A stretch of 64,000 bases of DNA from Metabacillus sp. B2-18. GTDB lineage: Bacteria > Bacillota > Bacilli > Bacillales > Bacillaceae. Position numbers and translations under genes: made by a program. Below, piece after piece: positions 24,482-32,894 of the stretch. The notes beneath the pieces were generated by a model. The model did not search any database, was not told where the DNA came from, and saw only the letters and a list, made by a program, of their open reading frames with translations. The DNA lies in assembly GCF_021117275.1 (NCBI RefSeq), contig NZ_CP088245.1, positions 1,029,501 to 1,093,500 on the forward strand, given 5' to 3'. Each line of letters opens with the position of its first letter. Position 1 is the first letter of the stretch.

Positions 24482-26437
24482 ATGTTTAATAAAATTCAAA
24501 AAAGTCATCTGAGTCTTTTCTTTTTAGCTGTTGTCTTATTATGGATTAAAACATATATAGTACAACAAACAGAATTTAAATTAGGCTTAGATAATAGTTT
24601 GCAAGAGTTTCTTTTATTTTTAAATCCACTAGGCTCAGTCCTTTTATTCTTAGGTTTATCTCTATTGTCAACGAAAAGAAAATTTTTATGGCTCGTTGTT
24701 TTTGATTTTATTTTGAGCTTTTTGTTATTTGCTAATGTTGTGTATTATCGATTCTTTAGTGACTTTATTACAATTCCAACATTAACGCAGACGCAAAATT
24801 TTGGTGATGTTAGTGGTAGTGTATCCTCACTTTTAAAGCCTTATGATATCTTATTATTCTTGGACACACTAATTGTTCTAGCCCTAGGATTATATGGTAA
24901 AAAGAAGGGGATTACCGCTGTAAATATAAAACGCAGAAGTGTGGCAACTGTATTTATAGCAGCCATCTTAATCATTTCAGTTAACCTTGGATTAGCTGAA
25001 AAAGATCGTCCGCAATTATTAACAAGAACGTTCGATCGTAACTACATTGTTAAATATCTTGGGATGTATAACTATACAATTTATGATGCTGTACTCAGTG
25101 CCAATGTATCAGCAAAGCGTGCGATGGCAGATTCAGATGATGTTACTGAAGTACTGAATTATAAAAGCACAAATTACGCAGCTCCTAACCCAGAATATTT
25201 CGGTGCTGCAAAAGGAATGAACGTTGTTTACTTCCACCTTGAATCAATTCAGAATTTCTTAATTGATTATAAGCTTCATGGTGAAGAAGTAACTCCATTC
25301 CTGAACTCTTTAACTAGAAGTGAAAATATCCTGTATTTTGATAATTTCTTTCATCAAACAGCTCAAGGGAAAACAGCTGATGCTGAATTTATGTTAGAAA
25401 ATTCCTTGTTCGGATTACCACAAGGATCTGCATTTTCATTAAAAGGCATGAACACGTATCAAGCTGCTCCTGCTATTTTAGGTCAGCATGGTTACACATC
25501 AGCTGTGTTCCACGGAAATAAAGGATCGTTCTGGAATCGTGATGAAATTTATAAATCATTCGGCTATGACAAATTCTTTGATTCAAGTTATTATTCATTG
25601 AATTCAGAGGATCTTGCAGAGTATGGATTAATGGATAAGCCGTTTTTAAAACAATCACAGCCTTTGCTTGAATCATTGCCACAGCCATTTTATACAAAGT
25701 TTATAACAGTAACTCACCATTTCCCTTATAAGATGAATCAAGAACTAGCAACAATTGAACAGCATACAACTGGTGATGCGTCTGTTGATCAGTATTTCCA
25801 GACAGCACGTTATGCTGATGAGGCTTTAAAAGAGTTCTTTGATTATTTGAAGGAATCTGGTCTATATGACAACACTGTTGTTATCATGTACGGTGATCAT
25901 TATGGTATTTCAGAAAATCATAATGATGCGATGTCAAAAGTATTAAATAAAGAAATTACACCATTTGAAAGTACTGGACTGCAACGGGTACCTTTATTAA
26001 TTCATGTACCTGGTACAGAAGGCGGTACAATGCATCAATATGGCGGTCAAATAGACTTACTTCCAACTTTAATGCACTTACTGGGAATTGAATCAAAACC
26101 ATATATGCAATTTGGTACTGACTTATTATCAAAAGACCATGATGAGCTTGTACCATTTAGAAATGGAGATTTCGTAGGTCCAGAAATCACTTACACTGGT
26201 GGTAAATATTATGACTCAACTACTGGTACTGAGATTGAAGCAACTGAAGAAGCAAAACAACTGAAGGAAATCATTGAAACGAAACTAGGTTATTCTGATA
26301 AAGTTGTAGAAGGTGATCTTTTACGCTTCTACACTCCTGAAGGTTTTGTCCCTGTTGATCGTTCACAGTATGATTATATTAATAGAAATCCGGTTATTAC
26401 TGAACAGGATAGTATTACTGAAGCGGAGACTGAATAA
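24482..26437 (+). CDS. ltaS: Lipoteichoic acid synthase LtaS
   Basis: The protein (651 residues from this start) has five N-terminal membrane helices and an extracellular sulfatase-like domain. The phosphorylated nucleophile Thr is in QGKTADAEFM (about residue 298; Thr300 in S. aureus). Metal ligands appear in FHLESIQNF, FHGNKGSFWNRD and MYGDHYGISENH. It polymerises glycerol phosphate from phosphatidylglycerol onto the glycolipid anchor of lipoteichoic acid. The ATG at 24482 is preferred over a GTG four codons upstream because GAGGTG lies about 9 nt before it. The sequence is close to B. subtilis LtaS, including the DRPxLLTRxFDRNYxVKYLG block. A terminator follows. Confidence 0.92.
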   Translation: MFNKIQKSHLSLFFLAVVLLWIKTYIVQQTEFKLGLDNSLQEFLLFLNPLGSVLLFLGLSLLSTKRKFLWLVVFDFILSFLLFANVVYYRFFSDFITIPTLTQTQNFGDVSGSVSSLLKPYDILLFLDTLIVLALGLYGKKKGITAVNIKRRSVATVFIAAILIISVNLGLAEKDRPQLLTRTFDRNYIVKYLGMYNYTIYDAVLSANVSAKRAMADSDDVTEVLNYKSTNYAAPNPEYFGAAKGMNVVYFHLESIQNFLIDYKLHGEEVTPFLNSLTRSENILYFDNFFHQTAQGKTADAEFMLENSLFGLPQGSAFSLKGMNTYQAAPAILGQHGYTSAVFHGNKGSFWNRDEIYKSFGYDKFFDSSYYSLNSEDLAEYGLMDKPFLKQSQPLLESLPQPFYTKFITVTHHFPYKMNQELATIEQHTTGDASVDQYFQTARYADEALKEFFDYLKESGLYDNTVVIMYGDHYGISENHNDAMSKVLNKEITPFESTGLQRVPLLIHVPGTEGGTMHQYGGQIDLLPTLMHLLGIESKPYMQFGTDLLSKDHDELVPFRNGDFVGPEITYTGGKYYDSTTGTEIEATEEAKQLKEIIETKLGYSDKVVEGDLLRFYTPEGFVPVDRSQYDYINRNPVITEQDSITEAETE

Positions 26438-26467
26438 TATACTAATAAGCTCGGTGGAGTAAATAAA

Positions 26468-26505
26468 AGAGTATTAATCCAAGAAAGGATTAATACTCTT
26501 TTTTA
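26468..26505 (+). terminator. Terminator of ltaS
   Basis: GAGTATTAATCC and GGATTAATACTC form a perfect stem around AAGAAA and are followed by a T run. Confidence 0.85.
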
Positions 26506-26650
26506 TTGAATAATACATTGTACATAGAGTTATTCAGAGAATATCATTACATAATAAGCTTATTCAGATTTTTGACAAATTTCTTCTAACAAGAGATATA
26601 GAACTAATTTAGTTTAGCAAGTACATTTTACAACTGGAGCTGGTACAAGA

Positions 26651-27448
26651 ATGAAGCTAGGGCAAAAAACACAAACAATCGTACGTTATCTTAGTCCTGA
26701 TGAGAAGGTATATTATGGGATCATTGAAGATGGAGAGATCTTACAATTAACTAATTCATTCACTGAAATAATAAATGATGAAATAACATTTGATGGTGTA
26801 AGACTTAACATTGGTGATGTGAAAATTTTAGAGCCGGTTGTACCACAAAAAGTGGTTAATTTCGGCTGGACATATACAGAACATGCAAAAGAAACTGGAG
26901 GACAAGCTAACCTCAAAGAACCTTTTTTGTTCTTAAAACCTGCGTCTTCCTTAATTCCTAACGGCGGAGATATCATACTTCCTTCTAACAAATTAACAAA
27001 ACAAGTAGAACTGGAAGGCGAAGTTGCTCTTATCATTGGAAAACGTGGGAAAAACATAAAAGAAGAAGAAGCATTGGATTATGTTTTCGGCTGTACTATT
27101 TTTAATGATGTTACCGCAAGAGATCTTACAAAAACAGATCCGCAATTTACACGTGCAAAAGGCTTTGATACATTTGGCCCTTTAGGTCCGTGGATTGTGA
27201 CAGGTTTAGATCCAACTAATTTGCAAATCGTTACAACATTAAACGATCAGGTTGTACAAAATGGCAACACAAATCAAATGTCATTCTCCATACCATTTCT
27301 TATTAGCTGGATTTCACAGGTCATGACATTAGAGCCAGGTGATGTTTTAGCTACAGGCTCTCCATCAGGGAGTTGTCCTATGAAATCAGGAGATGTAGTG
27401 ACTGTGGAGGTAGAGAAGATTGGTAAGCTTTGTAATTATGTGAAGTAG
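26651..27448 (+). CDS. Fumarylacetoacetate hydrolase (FAH) family protein
   Basis: The 265-residue protein has a short N-terminal extension and a C-terminal FAH domain from about residue 65. Family motifs are visible: KVVNFGWTYTEHAKE, VELEGEVALIIGKRGKNI with the metal-binding Glu residues, FNDVTARDL, AKGFDTFGPLGPW and LATGSPSG. Such enzymes hydrolyse or decarboxylate C-C bonds in acylpyruvates and aromatic breakdown products, or act on oxaloacetate; the substrate cannot be inferred. The ATG follows GGAGCTGGTACAAGA. It is followed at once by a 52-bp repeat array and has no clear terminator of its own. Confidence 0.88.
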   Translation: MKLGQKTQTIVRYLSPDEKVYYGIIEDGEILQLTNSFTEIINDEITFDGVRLNIGDVKILEPVVPQKVVNFGWTYTEHAKETGGQANLKEPFLFLKPASSLIPNGGDIILPSNKLTKQVELEGEVALIIGKRGKNIKEEEALDYVFGCTIFNDVTARDLTKTDPQFTRAKGFDTFGPLGPWIVTGLDPTNLQIVTTLNDQVVQNGNTNQMSFSIPFLISWISQVMTLEPGDVLATGSPSGSCPMKSGDVVTVEVEKIGKLCNYVK

Positions 27449-27530
27449 ATCCACTTTTTAGATTTTAACGGCGGTCCATCATATTGTGTTCATAGCAGGT
27501 TGGTGTGTGAAATAGTAGGAGCAAATTTTA

Positions 27531-27788
27531 GTCTCGATCCAAGTGGAATCGGGACACAACCGGTGTTATGAGCAAAGTTATGTCCCGATTCAAGTGGAAT
27601 CGGGACATAACTTGGTGGTAGGAGTACGCTTCTGTCTCGATACAAGGAGAATCGGGACAAACCTCGGCGTTATGAGCAAGCGTCAGTCCCGATACAAGGG
27701 TAATCGGGACAAACCACGGTGTTATGAGCAAGCTTCTGTCTCGATACAAGGGTAATCGGGACAAACCTCGGTAGTTTGAGCAAGCTTC
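27531..27788. repeat. 52-bp palindromic repeat array A1, left part (5 units)
   Basis: Units start at 27531, 27582, 27634, 27686 and 27738. Each holds a 25-bp palindrome with arms GTC(C/T)CGAT and ATCGGGAC and a 9-nt loop such as ACAAGGGTA, then a linker of about 27 bp (AAACCTCGGTGTTATGAGCAAGCTTCT-like). The array continues after an IS21 insertion at 29971. Removing the IS keeps the 52-bp register, so the two parts were one array. Confidence 0.9.
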
Positions 27789-27841
27789 TGTAAATGTCAA
27801 GCTAACGATGTACAATTTTGATCGTTTAAGAATGTACAAAA

Positions 27842-28612
27842 TTAATCATCATCTTCTTTTTGTAAATGATCCTTAATTCTATAAGAGGGACCAACAATAT
27901 TGACAACTGTTGCGTGGTGTAATACACGATCTAATATTGCATTCGCTAATTTAGAATCCTGGAACACCGCATCCCACTCTTTAAAGCTAATGTTTGTAGT
28001 TAAGATTGTACTTTTCTTTTCATATCTCAAATCAATTAGCTGAAAGAATAGTTTGGCATCTTCTTTGTCAATTGGAAGGTAACCAATTTCATCAATAATT
28101 AGTAATTTATATTTCCCATAGTGCTTTAATCGAGACTCTAAGCGATTTTCTAGCTTTGCCTTTTTCAAGTTTAAGATAAGTTCATTACATTTAATAAAAT
28201 AGGTACTTGTTCGTTTTTTGGCTGCAGCGATTCCAATCGAAGTCGCTAAGTGAGTTTTGCCAACACCACTAGTTCCCATGAAGATAATATTCTGTTTATC
28301 TTCGATAAAACGCAGAGAAAGAAAATCAAGAATTTGTTGTTTATTTATCGTTGGTTGAAAATCAAAGTTAAACTCATTTATCTCTTTACGGTGGGGAAAA
28401 GCCCCCACCTTAACCATTGAATTTATCATTGTTTTCTCACGAACATCTATTTCATAGTTCGTTAATTTCATCAATGTGTCAACGAGAGATAATTCATTCT
28501 TGGTACTAAAATCAATGGTATCGTTAAGATGAGTAATCATCTGTTTTAAGTTTAAATATTCTAAATTACTTACTAATTGTTGATAACTACTATTCAATTT
28601 TATACACCTCAT
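27842..28612 (-). CDS. istB: IS21-family helper ATPase IstB
   Basis: The 256-residue AAA+ ATPase is related to DnaC. It has a Walker A motif (FMGTSGVGKTHLATSIG) and Walker B LLIIDEIGYLPID, followed by a sensor region (STILTTNISFKEW). It remodels target DNA and activates IstA. It overlaps the end of istA by 23 bp, suggesting coupled translation. The frame is complete. Confidence 0.92.
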   Translation of the reverse strand: MRCIKLNSSYQQLVSNLEYLNLKQMITHLNDTIDFSTKNELSLVDTLMKLTNYEIDVREKTMINSMVKVGAFPHRKEINEFNFDFQPTINKQQILDFLSLRFIEDKQNIIFMGTSGVGKTHLATSIGIAAAKKRTSTYFIKCNELILNLKKAKLENRLESRLKHYGKYKLLIIDEIGYLPIDKEDAKLFFQLIDLRYEKKSTILTTNISFKEWDAVFQDSKLANAILDRVLHHATVVNIVGPSYRIKDHLQKEDDD

Positions 28613-29888
28613 CCATTGCCAGTAGATTCTTTTTAGCTAGCTCATCAATATCAGGATAGTCTGGCATTCCCCGTGACAATACGTCTGTATAATGTTCTTC
28701 CTTATAATTCAACACCTTATTACTGATTCGATGTTGAGCGATCAAATCCGTGTTATAATATACATGTATGTGATCGTCATAGACTTGTAAACCAACGGTT
28801 TTCCCTTTGTATTCAGCTGGTACTGAATACTGGTTTGATTTGTACGTAATCATGCTCGCAGGGTTAACCTTTACAAGCTTGTGTTTGATCTTATAAGAGT
28901 CTCTTATTTCTTTCCTTGGTAGGGGGAGTAAGTGACTCTTTTCTTGTTTTAAAGCAAGTATTGGAATCTTTCTATTTCCTTGATTAAAACTTTGATTATG
29001 GCGTTCACAAAGCTTTTGTACAAATTGGTGAAGTCCTTCGTAAGTGAATTTCCCCTGATAAGCATGAATCTCATCTAAGAGCTTCATAATACTCTCTACT
29101 TTCCCTTTTGTCCTTGGCCTTCCTGCAATACAAGGTTTGATTTCAAATCCACTATCACTGGCAAACTGTTCAAATCGTTCATTAACCACTCCTTTTGAAT
29201 ACTCTGTTCTATGTTCATCCATTACTGTTTTCATATTGTCCGTTAAAATGATCTTTGGTACTCCACCAATTGCTTCAAAGCACTCCATTAAAAAGGACAT
29301 TAATATACTTTGTGATTTGGATATGGTTAAACCATAAGACTTAAACCTTGAATTTCCTAACACCAACACTCCTACATTAACGTGTATAATCTCCCCATCA
29401 CACGTTATGTATTTTATGTTCTCCTTCCAGTCGAATTGAGCCTGTTCCCCCGGAGGGGTTTCATAACGAACAACAGATTGTGCAGCTTGAGTTCTTTTAC
29501 CATCGGTAAAATATGCTTGGAACTCAGGTTTGTTTGATATGTATCGTCGGAAAGATGACTGGGAACAGTTCAAACTATGGTTATCCTTTAAGTACTCCCA
29601 AAGAACTCTCTTGTAGTAAAAAGTTTGTATTGAATCCTTTGAGAGTAAGTCTGATATAACTTCATATAACTCATCTATTCTAGATTTTCTATTACGGGTT
29701 TTACTTGGCCCCTTTCCATTTAAATATCGATCCACAGTCCTCCGATCTACTCCCAATTCTCGCCCTATCTTACTTTTATTTATTTTCATGTTTAAGCTCT
29801 CCATTAGAAATTTTAACTTTGGTAAATCTTCTAGACTTTTTACTTCTATCTCTGTCGTTAAATCTAGCTGTACATGCATTCTCTCCAC
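28590..29888 (-). CDS. istA: IS21-family transposase IstA
   Basis: The 432-residue transposase has an N-terminal helix-turn-helix (SKIGRELGVDRRTVDRYLNG) and an rve catalytic core. The first Asp is in AQFDWKENI, the second in ILTDNMKTV and the Glu in GRPRTKGKVESIMKLL. A C-terminal beta-rich segment (YSVPAEYKGKTVGLQVYDDH) matches the Mu-type domain of IstA. The start was set at the TTG/ATG region near 29888; an ATG one or a few codons in (MHVQLDLTT) is equally good. The gene is intact, so the element may be mobile. Confidence 0.9.
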   Translation of the reverse strand: MERMHVQLDLTTEIEVKSLEDLPKLKFLMESLNMKINKSKIGRELGVDRRTVDRYLNGKGPSKTRNRKSRIDELYEVISDLLSKDSIQTFYYKRVLWEYLKDNHSLNCSQSSFRRYISNKPEFQAYFTDGKRTQAAQSVVRYETPPGEQAQFDWKENIKYITCDGEIIHVNVGVLVLGNSRFKSYGLTISKSQSILMSFLMECFEAIGGVPKIILTDNMKTVMDEHRTEYSKGVVNERFEQFASDSGFEIKPCIAGRPRTKGKVESIMKLLDEIHAYQGKFTYEGLHQFVQKLCERHNQSFNQGNRKIPILALKQEKSHLLPLPRKEIRDSYKIKHKLVKVNPASMITYKSNQYSVPAEYKGKTVGLQVYDDHIHVYYNTDLIAQHRISNKVLNYKEEHYTDVLSRGMPDYPDIDELAKKNLLAMDEVYKIE

Positions 29889-29970
29889 CTCAAACTAAGT
29901 ATGCATGTACATCACAAAACTGTACATTTTTATGTAATCATCTTTGTTCATTATTAAATTAGCATTTATA

Positions 29971-30833
29971 GCTTCTGTCCCGATACAAGGGTAATCGGGA
30001 CAGAACTTGGTAGTACGAGAAAGTTTCTGTCCCGATACAAGGGTAATCGGGACAAACCACGGTGTTATGAGCAAGCTTCAGTCCTGATACAAGGGTAATC
30101 GGGACATAACTTGGTAGTATGAGCAAGCTTCAGTCCCGATACAAGGAGAATCGGGACAAACCTCGGCGTTATGAGCAAGCTTCAGTCCCGATACAAGGGT
30201 AATCGGGACATAACTTGGTAGTATGAGCAAGCTTCTGTCTCGATACAAGGAGAATCGGGACAAACCTCGGCGTTATGAGCAAGCTTCAGTCCCGATACAA
30301 GGAGAATCGGGACAAACCACGGCGTTATGAGCAAGCTTCAGTCCCGATACAAGGAGAATCGGGACAAACCACGGTGTTATGAGCAAGCTTCTGTCTCGAT
30401 ACAAGGGTAATCGGGACAAACCACGGTGTTATGAGCAAGCTTCAGTCCCGATACAAGGGTAATCGGGACAAACCTCGGCGTTATGAGCAAGCCTCAGTCC
30501 CGATACAAGGGTAATCGGGACATAACTTGGTAGTACGAGCAAGTTTCTGTCCCGATACAAGGGTAATCGGGACAAACCACGGTGTTATGAGCAAGCTTCA
30601 GTCCCGATACAAGGGTAATCGGGACAAACCACGGTGTTATGAGCAAGCTTCAGTCCCGATACAAGGGTAATCGGGACAAACCACGGTGTTACGAGCAAAC
30701 TTCAGTCCCGATACAAGGGTAATCGGGACAAACCACGGCGTTATGAGCAAGCTTCAGTCCCGATACAAGGATAATCGGGACAAACCACGGTGTTATGAGC
30801 AAGCTTCAGTCCCGATACAAGGGTAATCGGGAC
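29971..30833. repeat. 52-bp palindromic repeat array A1, right part (17 units)
   Basis: Palindromes begin at 29977 and then at every 52 bp without a single indel up to 30809. The core is GTCCCGAT, a loop (ACAAGGGTA or ACAAGGAGA), and ATCGGGAC. The linker is about 27 bp with variants of AAACCACGGTGTTATGAGCA then AGCTTCA. Substitutions between units are few and often shared by non-adjacent units, which suggests exchange or duplication within the array. Long open frames seen across it are the repeat read in rotating frames. Confidence 0.92.
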
Positions 30834-31014
30834 AAACCTCGGTGAATTGGATTTAGTATCTGTAGACTGCAAATTTAATGGTAATTATTTTGACTTATCA
30901 GCTGGAGAAATCAGGAAAATCGCTGTTAAAAAAGAAAGTTTAAGTGAACACCTTAGACTTGATTCTTTTAAAGTGCAGTTAACATTAAGGGGTGTTTACG
31001 ACATTTCATCTTAA
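30834..31014 (+). pseudogene. C-terminal remnant of a GH2-type glycosidase-like gene
   Basis: Directly after the last palindrome, an open frame without a start codon runs to TAA at 31012-31014. It encodes about 57 residues including VDCKFNGNYFDLSAGEIRKI and VQLTLRGVYDISS. The NYFDL-x-x-GE pattern resembles the terminal beta domain of GH2 beta-mannosidase-like enzymes, so this looks like the 3' stump of such a gene whose front was lost where the array now stands. The family call is tentative. Confidence 0.45.
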
Positions 31015-31130
31015 CTTACTTACAAGCTCAATTAGGATAGACGGCTTACATATGAATTTAGCCGGTAATATGCTAATGGCTATCACTTGGGTTAAGCATG
31101 TTCGTTTAAAGTGATGAATTAGTTGAAGCA

Positions 31131-31172
31131 CAGCCACAATCTCTTGGGAATTAAGAGGTTGTGGCTGTTTTC
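31131..31172 (+). terminator. Terminator after the GH2-like remnant
   Basis: CAGCCACAATCTCTT pairs with AAGAGGTTGTGGCTG and is followed by TTTTCTG. It probably served the lost gene. The rest of 31015-31348 holds only the promoter region of the next gene, and nothing else was recognised. Confidence 0.75.
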
Positions 31173-31348
31173 TGTTTTTTAAAAAAGCAAAATGAAGGAA
31201 ATGATTTCTTAAGACCTAATCCTAATTACCTAAAAAATTATCTATCATACTTATTTCCTCTTTTTCTAAAGATAGGAAAATTCCACCGAAAAATACAGTA
31301 ATATGTAATCATTGTTATTTTGTTACAGGGTGGAAGGAGAGAGAGTAA

Positions 31349-32728
31349 ATGAAGAGGCTATTGATTGGTTTAGCGATATTATCGTTCATGCTGACAGCTT
31401 GTTCTTCTGGTGATGGTAGCCAGTCGGCACAAACAGATGCTGAACCAAAGGAAACAGAACAAAAAAATGACAGTGAAAAAGAAGAAACATATACACCTAA
31501 GGAAGCAAGCTATTATGAAATGGAAGATTTAGATCGTGAGCTAACAGACGTAGAAAAGGAAATGCTTCGAAAACCTGGAGTTTTTAGTGGTGAACAATAT
31601 GATGAAGCGAAAGTGAAGGAAGCGCTCGATCAATTACCTGATAATCTCACAGAAGAGCAATATATGGAGGAGCTTTTATATTTATTTGCTGAAGATTATC
31701 ATGAAGAAATGCAAACAATGCTTACTTTTGATTCAACGGTTGATGTTTCAATTGAACGTCCAGATGAAACTGTGGATAATCCTACTTTGAAAACAGCTCA
31801 TTATGCTATTTTAGTAGATGCAAGTGGAAGTATGGCAGCAAAAGTGGGAGGTAAAACGAGAATGGATGCTGCAAAGGAAGCTGTTTTGGAATTTGCTAAG
31901 CAAGTACCGGAGAATGCAACCATTTCGTTACGTGTATACGGTCATGCAGGATCAAATAGTGAAGCTGATAAAAAAGCTTCGTGTAGTAGTTCTGGCAACT
32001 TATATAATGCCAGTTTTGATGAAAATGCCTTTCAAAAGGCACTAAGTCAGGTAAAGCCTGTTGGTTGGACACCGATTGCACTTGGGTTACAATCTGTAAA
32101 GTCTGATATCCCTGAAAATGCTGATGATGTAGTTGTATACGTTGTGAGTGATGGAATTGAAACATGTAATGGAGATCCAGTGCAAGAAGCTAAAAACCTA
32201 GTTTCAGCAGATATTCAAACAGTTGTTAATATTATTGGGTTCGATGTTGATAATGAAGGTCAAACTCTTTTAAAAGAAGTGGCAGCTGCAGGGAATGGTG
32301 AGTTCACATATGTTAATTCAGAGCAGGAACTGAAGAAATATATGAGGGCTCAGTATGAAGAAATCCAGAAAAAATGGCTGGAGTGGAAAGAAGCTGGTAA
32401 AGAGCAGGCATTCAAATTGAAGGAAGAAAAAAAGAAGCTAGCTTTTGACACAAAAGAGAGTATGAAAGAAAAGAGCATACGTGAGAAAGAGCGTTTGAAG
32501 GAAGCACAAGCTTATTTAAAAGAGAGATTCGATGATTATGATCACCCTGCATCAAAAATGTTTTCAACGATTGTAGATTATGGAAATGAAAAATGGCGTT
32601 ATGCTGTGGATACAGGAAATAGACTGTATAGGGAAAGTGTAGATAGTGGAAATCAGGAATATCGTGAATATGTTGACGAAGGAAATGAAAAAATTAGAGA
32701 AACAATTGATAAGAAGAATGGAAACTAA
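31349..32728 (+). CDS. VWA-domain lipoprotein with C-terminal 11-residue repeats
   Basis: The 459-residue protein has a lipoprotein signal with lipobox MLTAC (Cys18) and an acidic linker. A von Willebrand A domain at about 148-330 has a MIDAS motif starting at Asp157 (DASGSM) and a later VSDGIETCNGDP. From about 335 it is a long charged helix or coiled coil. It ends in four 11-residue repeats of the form D-x-G-N-x-x-Y/W-R-x-x-V (for example DTGNRLYRESV and DSGNQEYREYV). The front half resembles Bacillus YwmC/YwmD lipoproteins, but those are about half as long. It is probably anchored outside the membrane and binds a partner through metal; the role is unknown. The ATG follows GGAAGGAGAGAGAGTAA. 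Confidence 0.8.
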   Translation: MKRLLIGLAILSFMLTACSSGDGSQSAQTDAEPKETEQKNDSEKEETYTPKEASYYEMEDLDRELTDVEKEMLRKPGVFSGEQYDEAKVKEALDQLPDNLTEEQYMEELLYLFAEDYHEEMQTMLTFDSTVDVSIERPDETVDNPTLKTAHYAILVDASGSMAAKVGGKTRMDAAKEAVLEFAKQVPENATISLRVYGHAGSNSEADKKASCSSSGNLYNASFDENAFQKALSQVKPVGWTPIALGLQSVKSDIPENADDVVVYVVSDGIETCNGDPVQEAKNLVSADIQTVVNIIGFDVDNEGQTLLKEVAAAGNGEFTYVNSEQELKKYMRAQYEEIQKKWLEWKEAGKEQAFKLKEEKKKLAFDTKESMKEKSIREKERLKEAQAYLKERFDDYDHPASKMFSTIVDYGNEKWRYAVDTGNRLYRESVDSGNQEYREYVDEGNEKIRETIDKKNGN

Positions 32729-32894
32729 TAGATTCTTTTATTCTTAGCACATGTTCACTATAAGATCAAAGAGTTGCTTTTCATATTTTGAAGGCAACTC
32801 TTTTGGTTTTCATTTTTTTCCGAGTTTACGAATGATTGAATTATAGGTCGCAATAAGCTACACTACTGATTGAATATCTGAGCGAGGTGCAACC

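Larger units (their letters stand above)
27789..29970 (-). mobile_element. IS21-family insertion sequence (2182 bp) inside repeat array A1
   Basis: The element carries overlapping istA and istB genes on the minus strand. Its ends are TGTAAATGTCAAGC and, on the other strand, TATAAATGCTAATT. A 5-bp target duplication GCTTC occurs at 27784-27788 and 29971-29975. GTACA-containing subterminal repeats (for example TGTACAATTTTGATC and TGTACATTTTTATG) are present at both ends, as usual for IS21. Both genes are intact. Confidence 0.9.

Noticed and set aside
29705..29962. 85-codon plus-strand frame opposite istA
   Set aside because: It is a shadow of istA in the opposite strand with no independent support.
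27528..30840. Tandem repeat array as a possible CRISPR
   Set aside because: The linkers repeat as well as the palindromes, so there are no unique spacers, and no cas genes are present.
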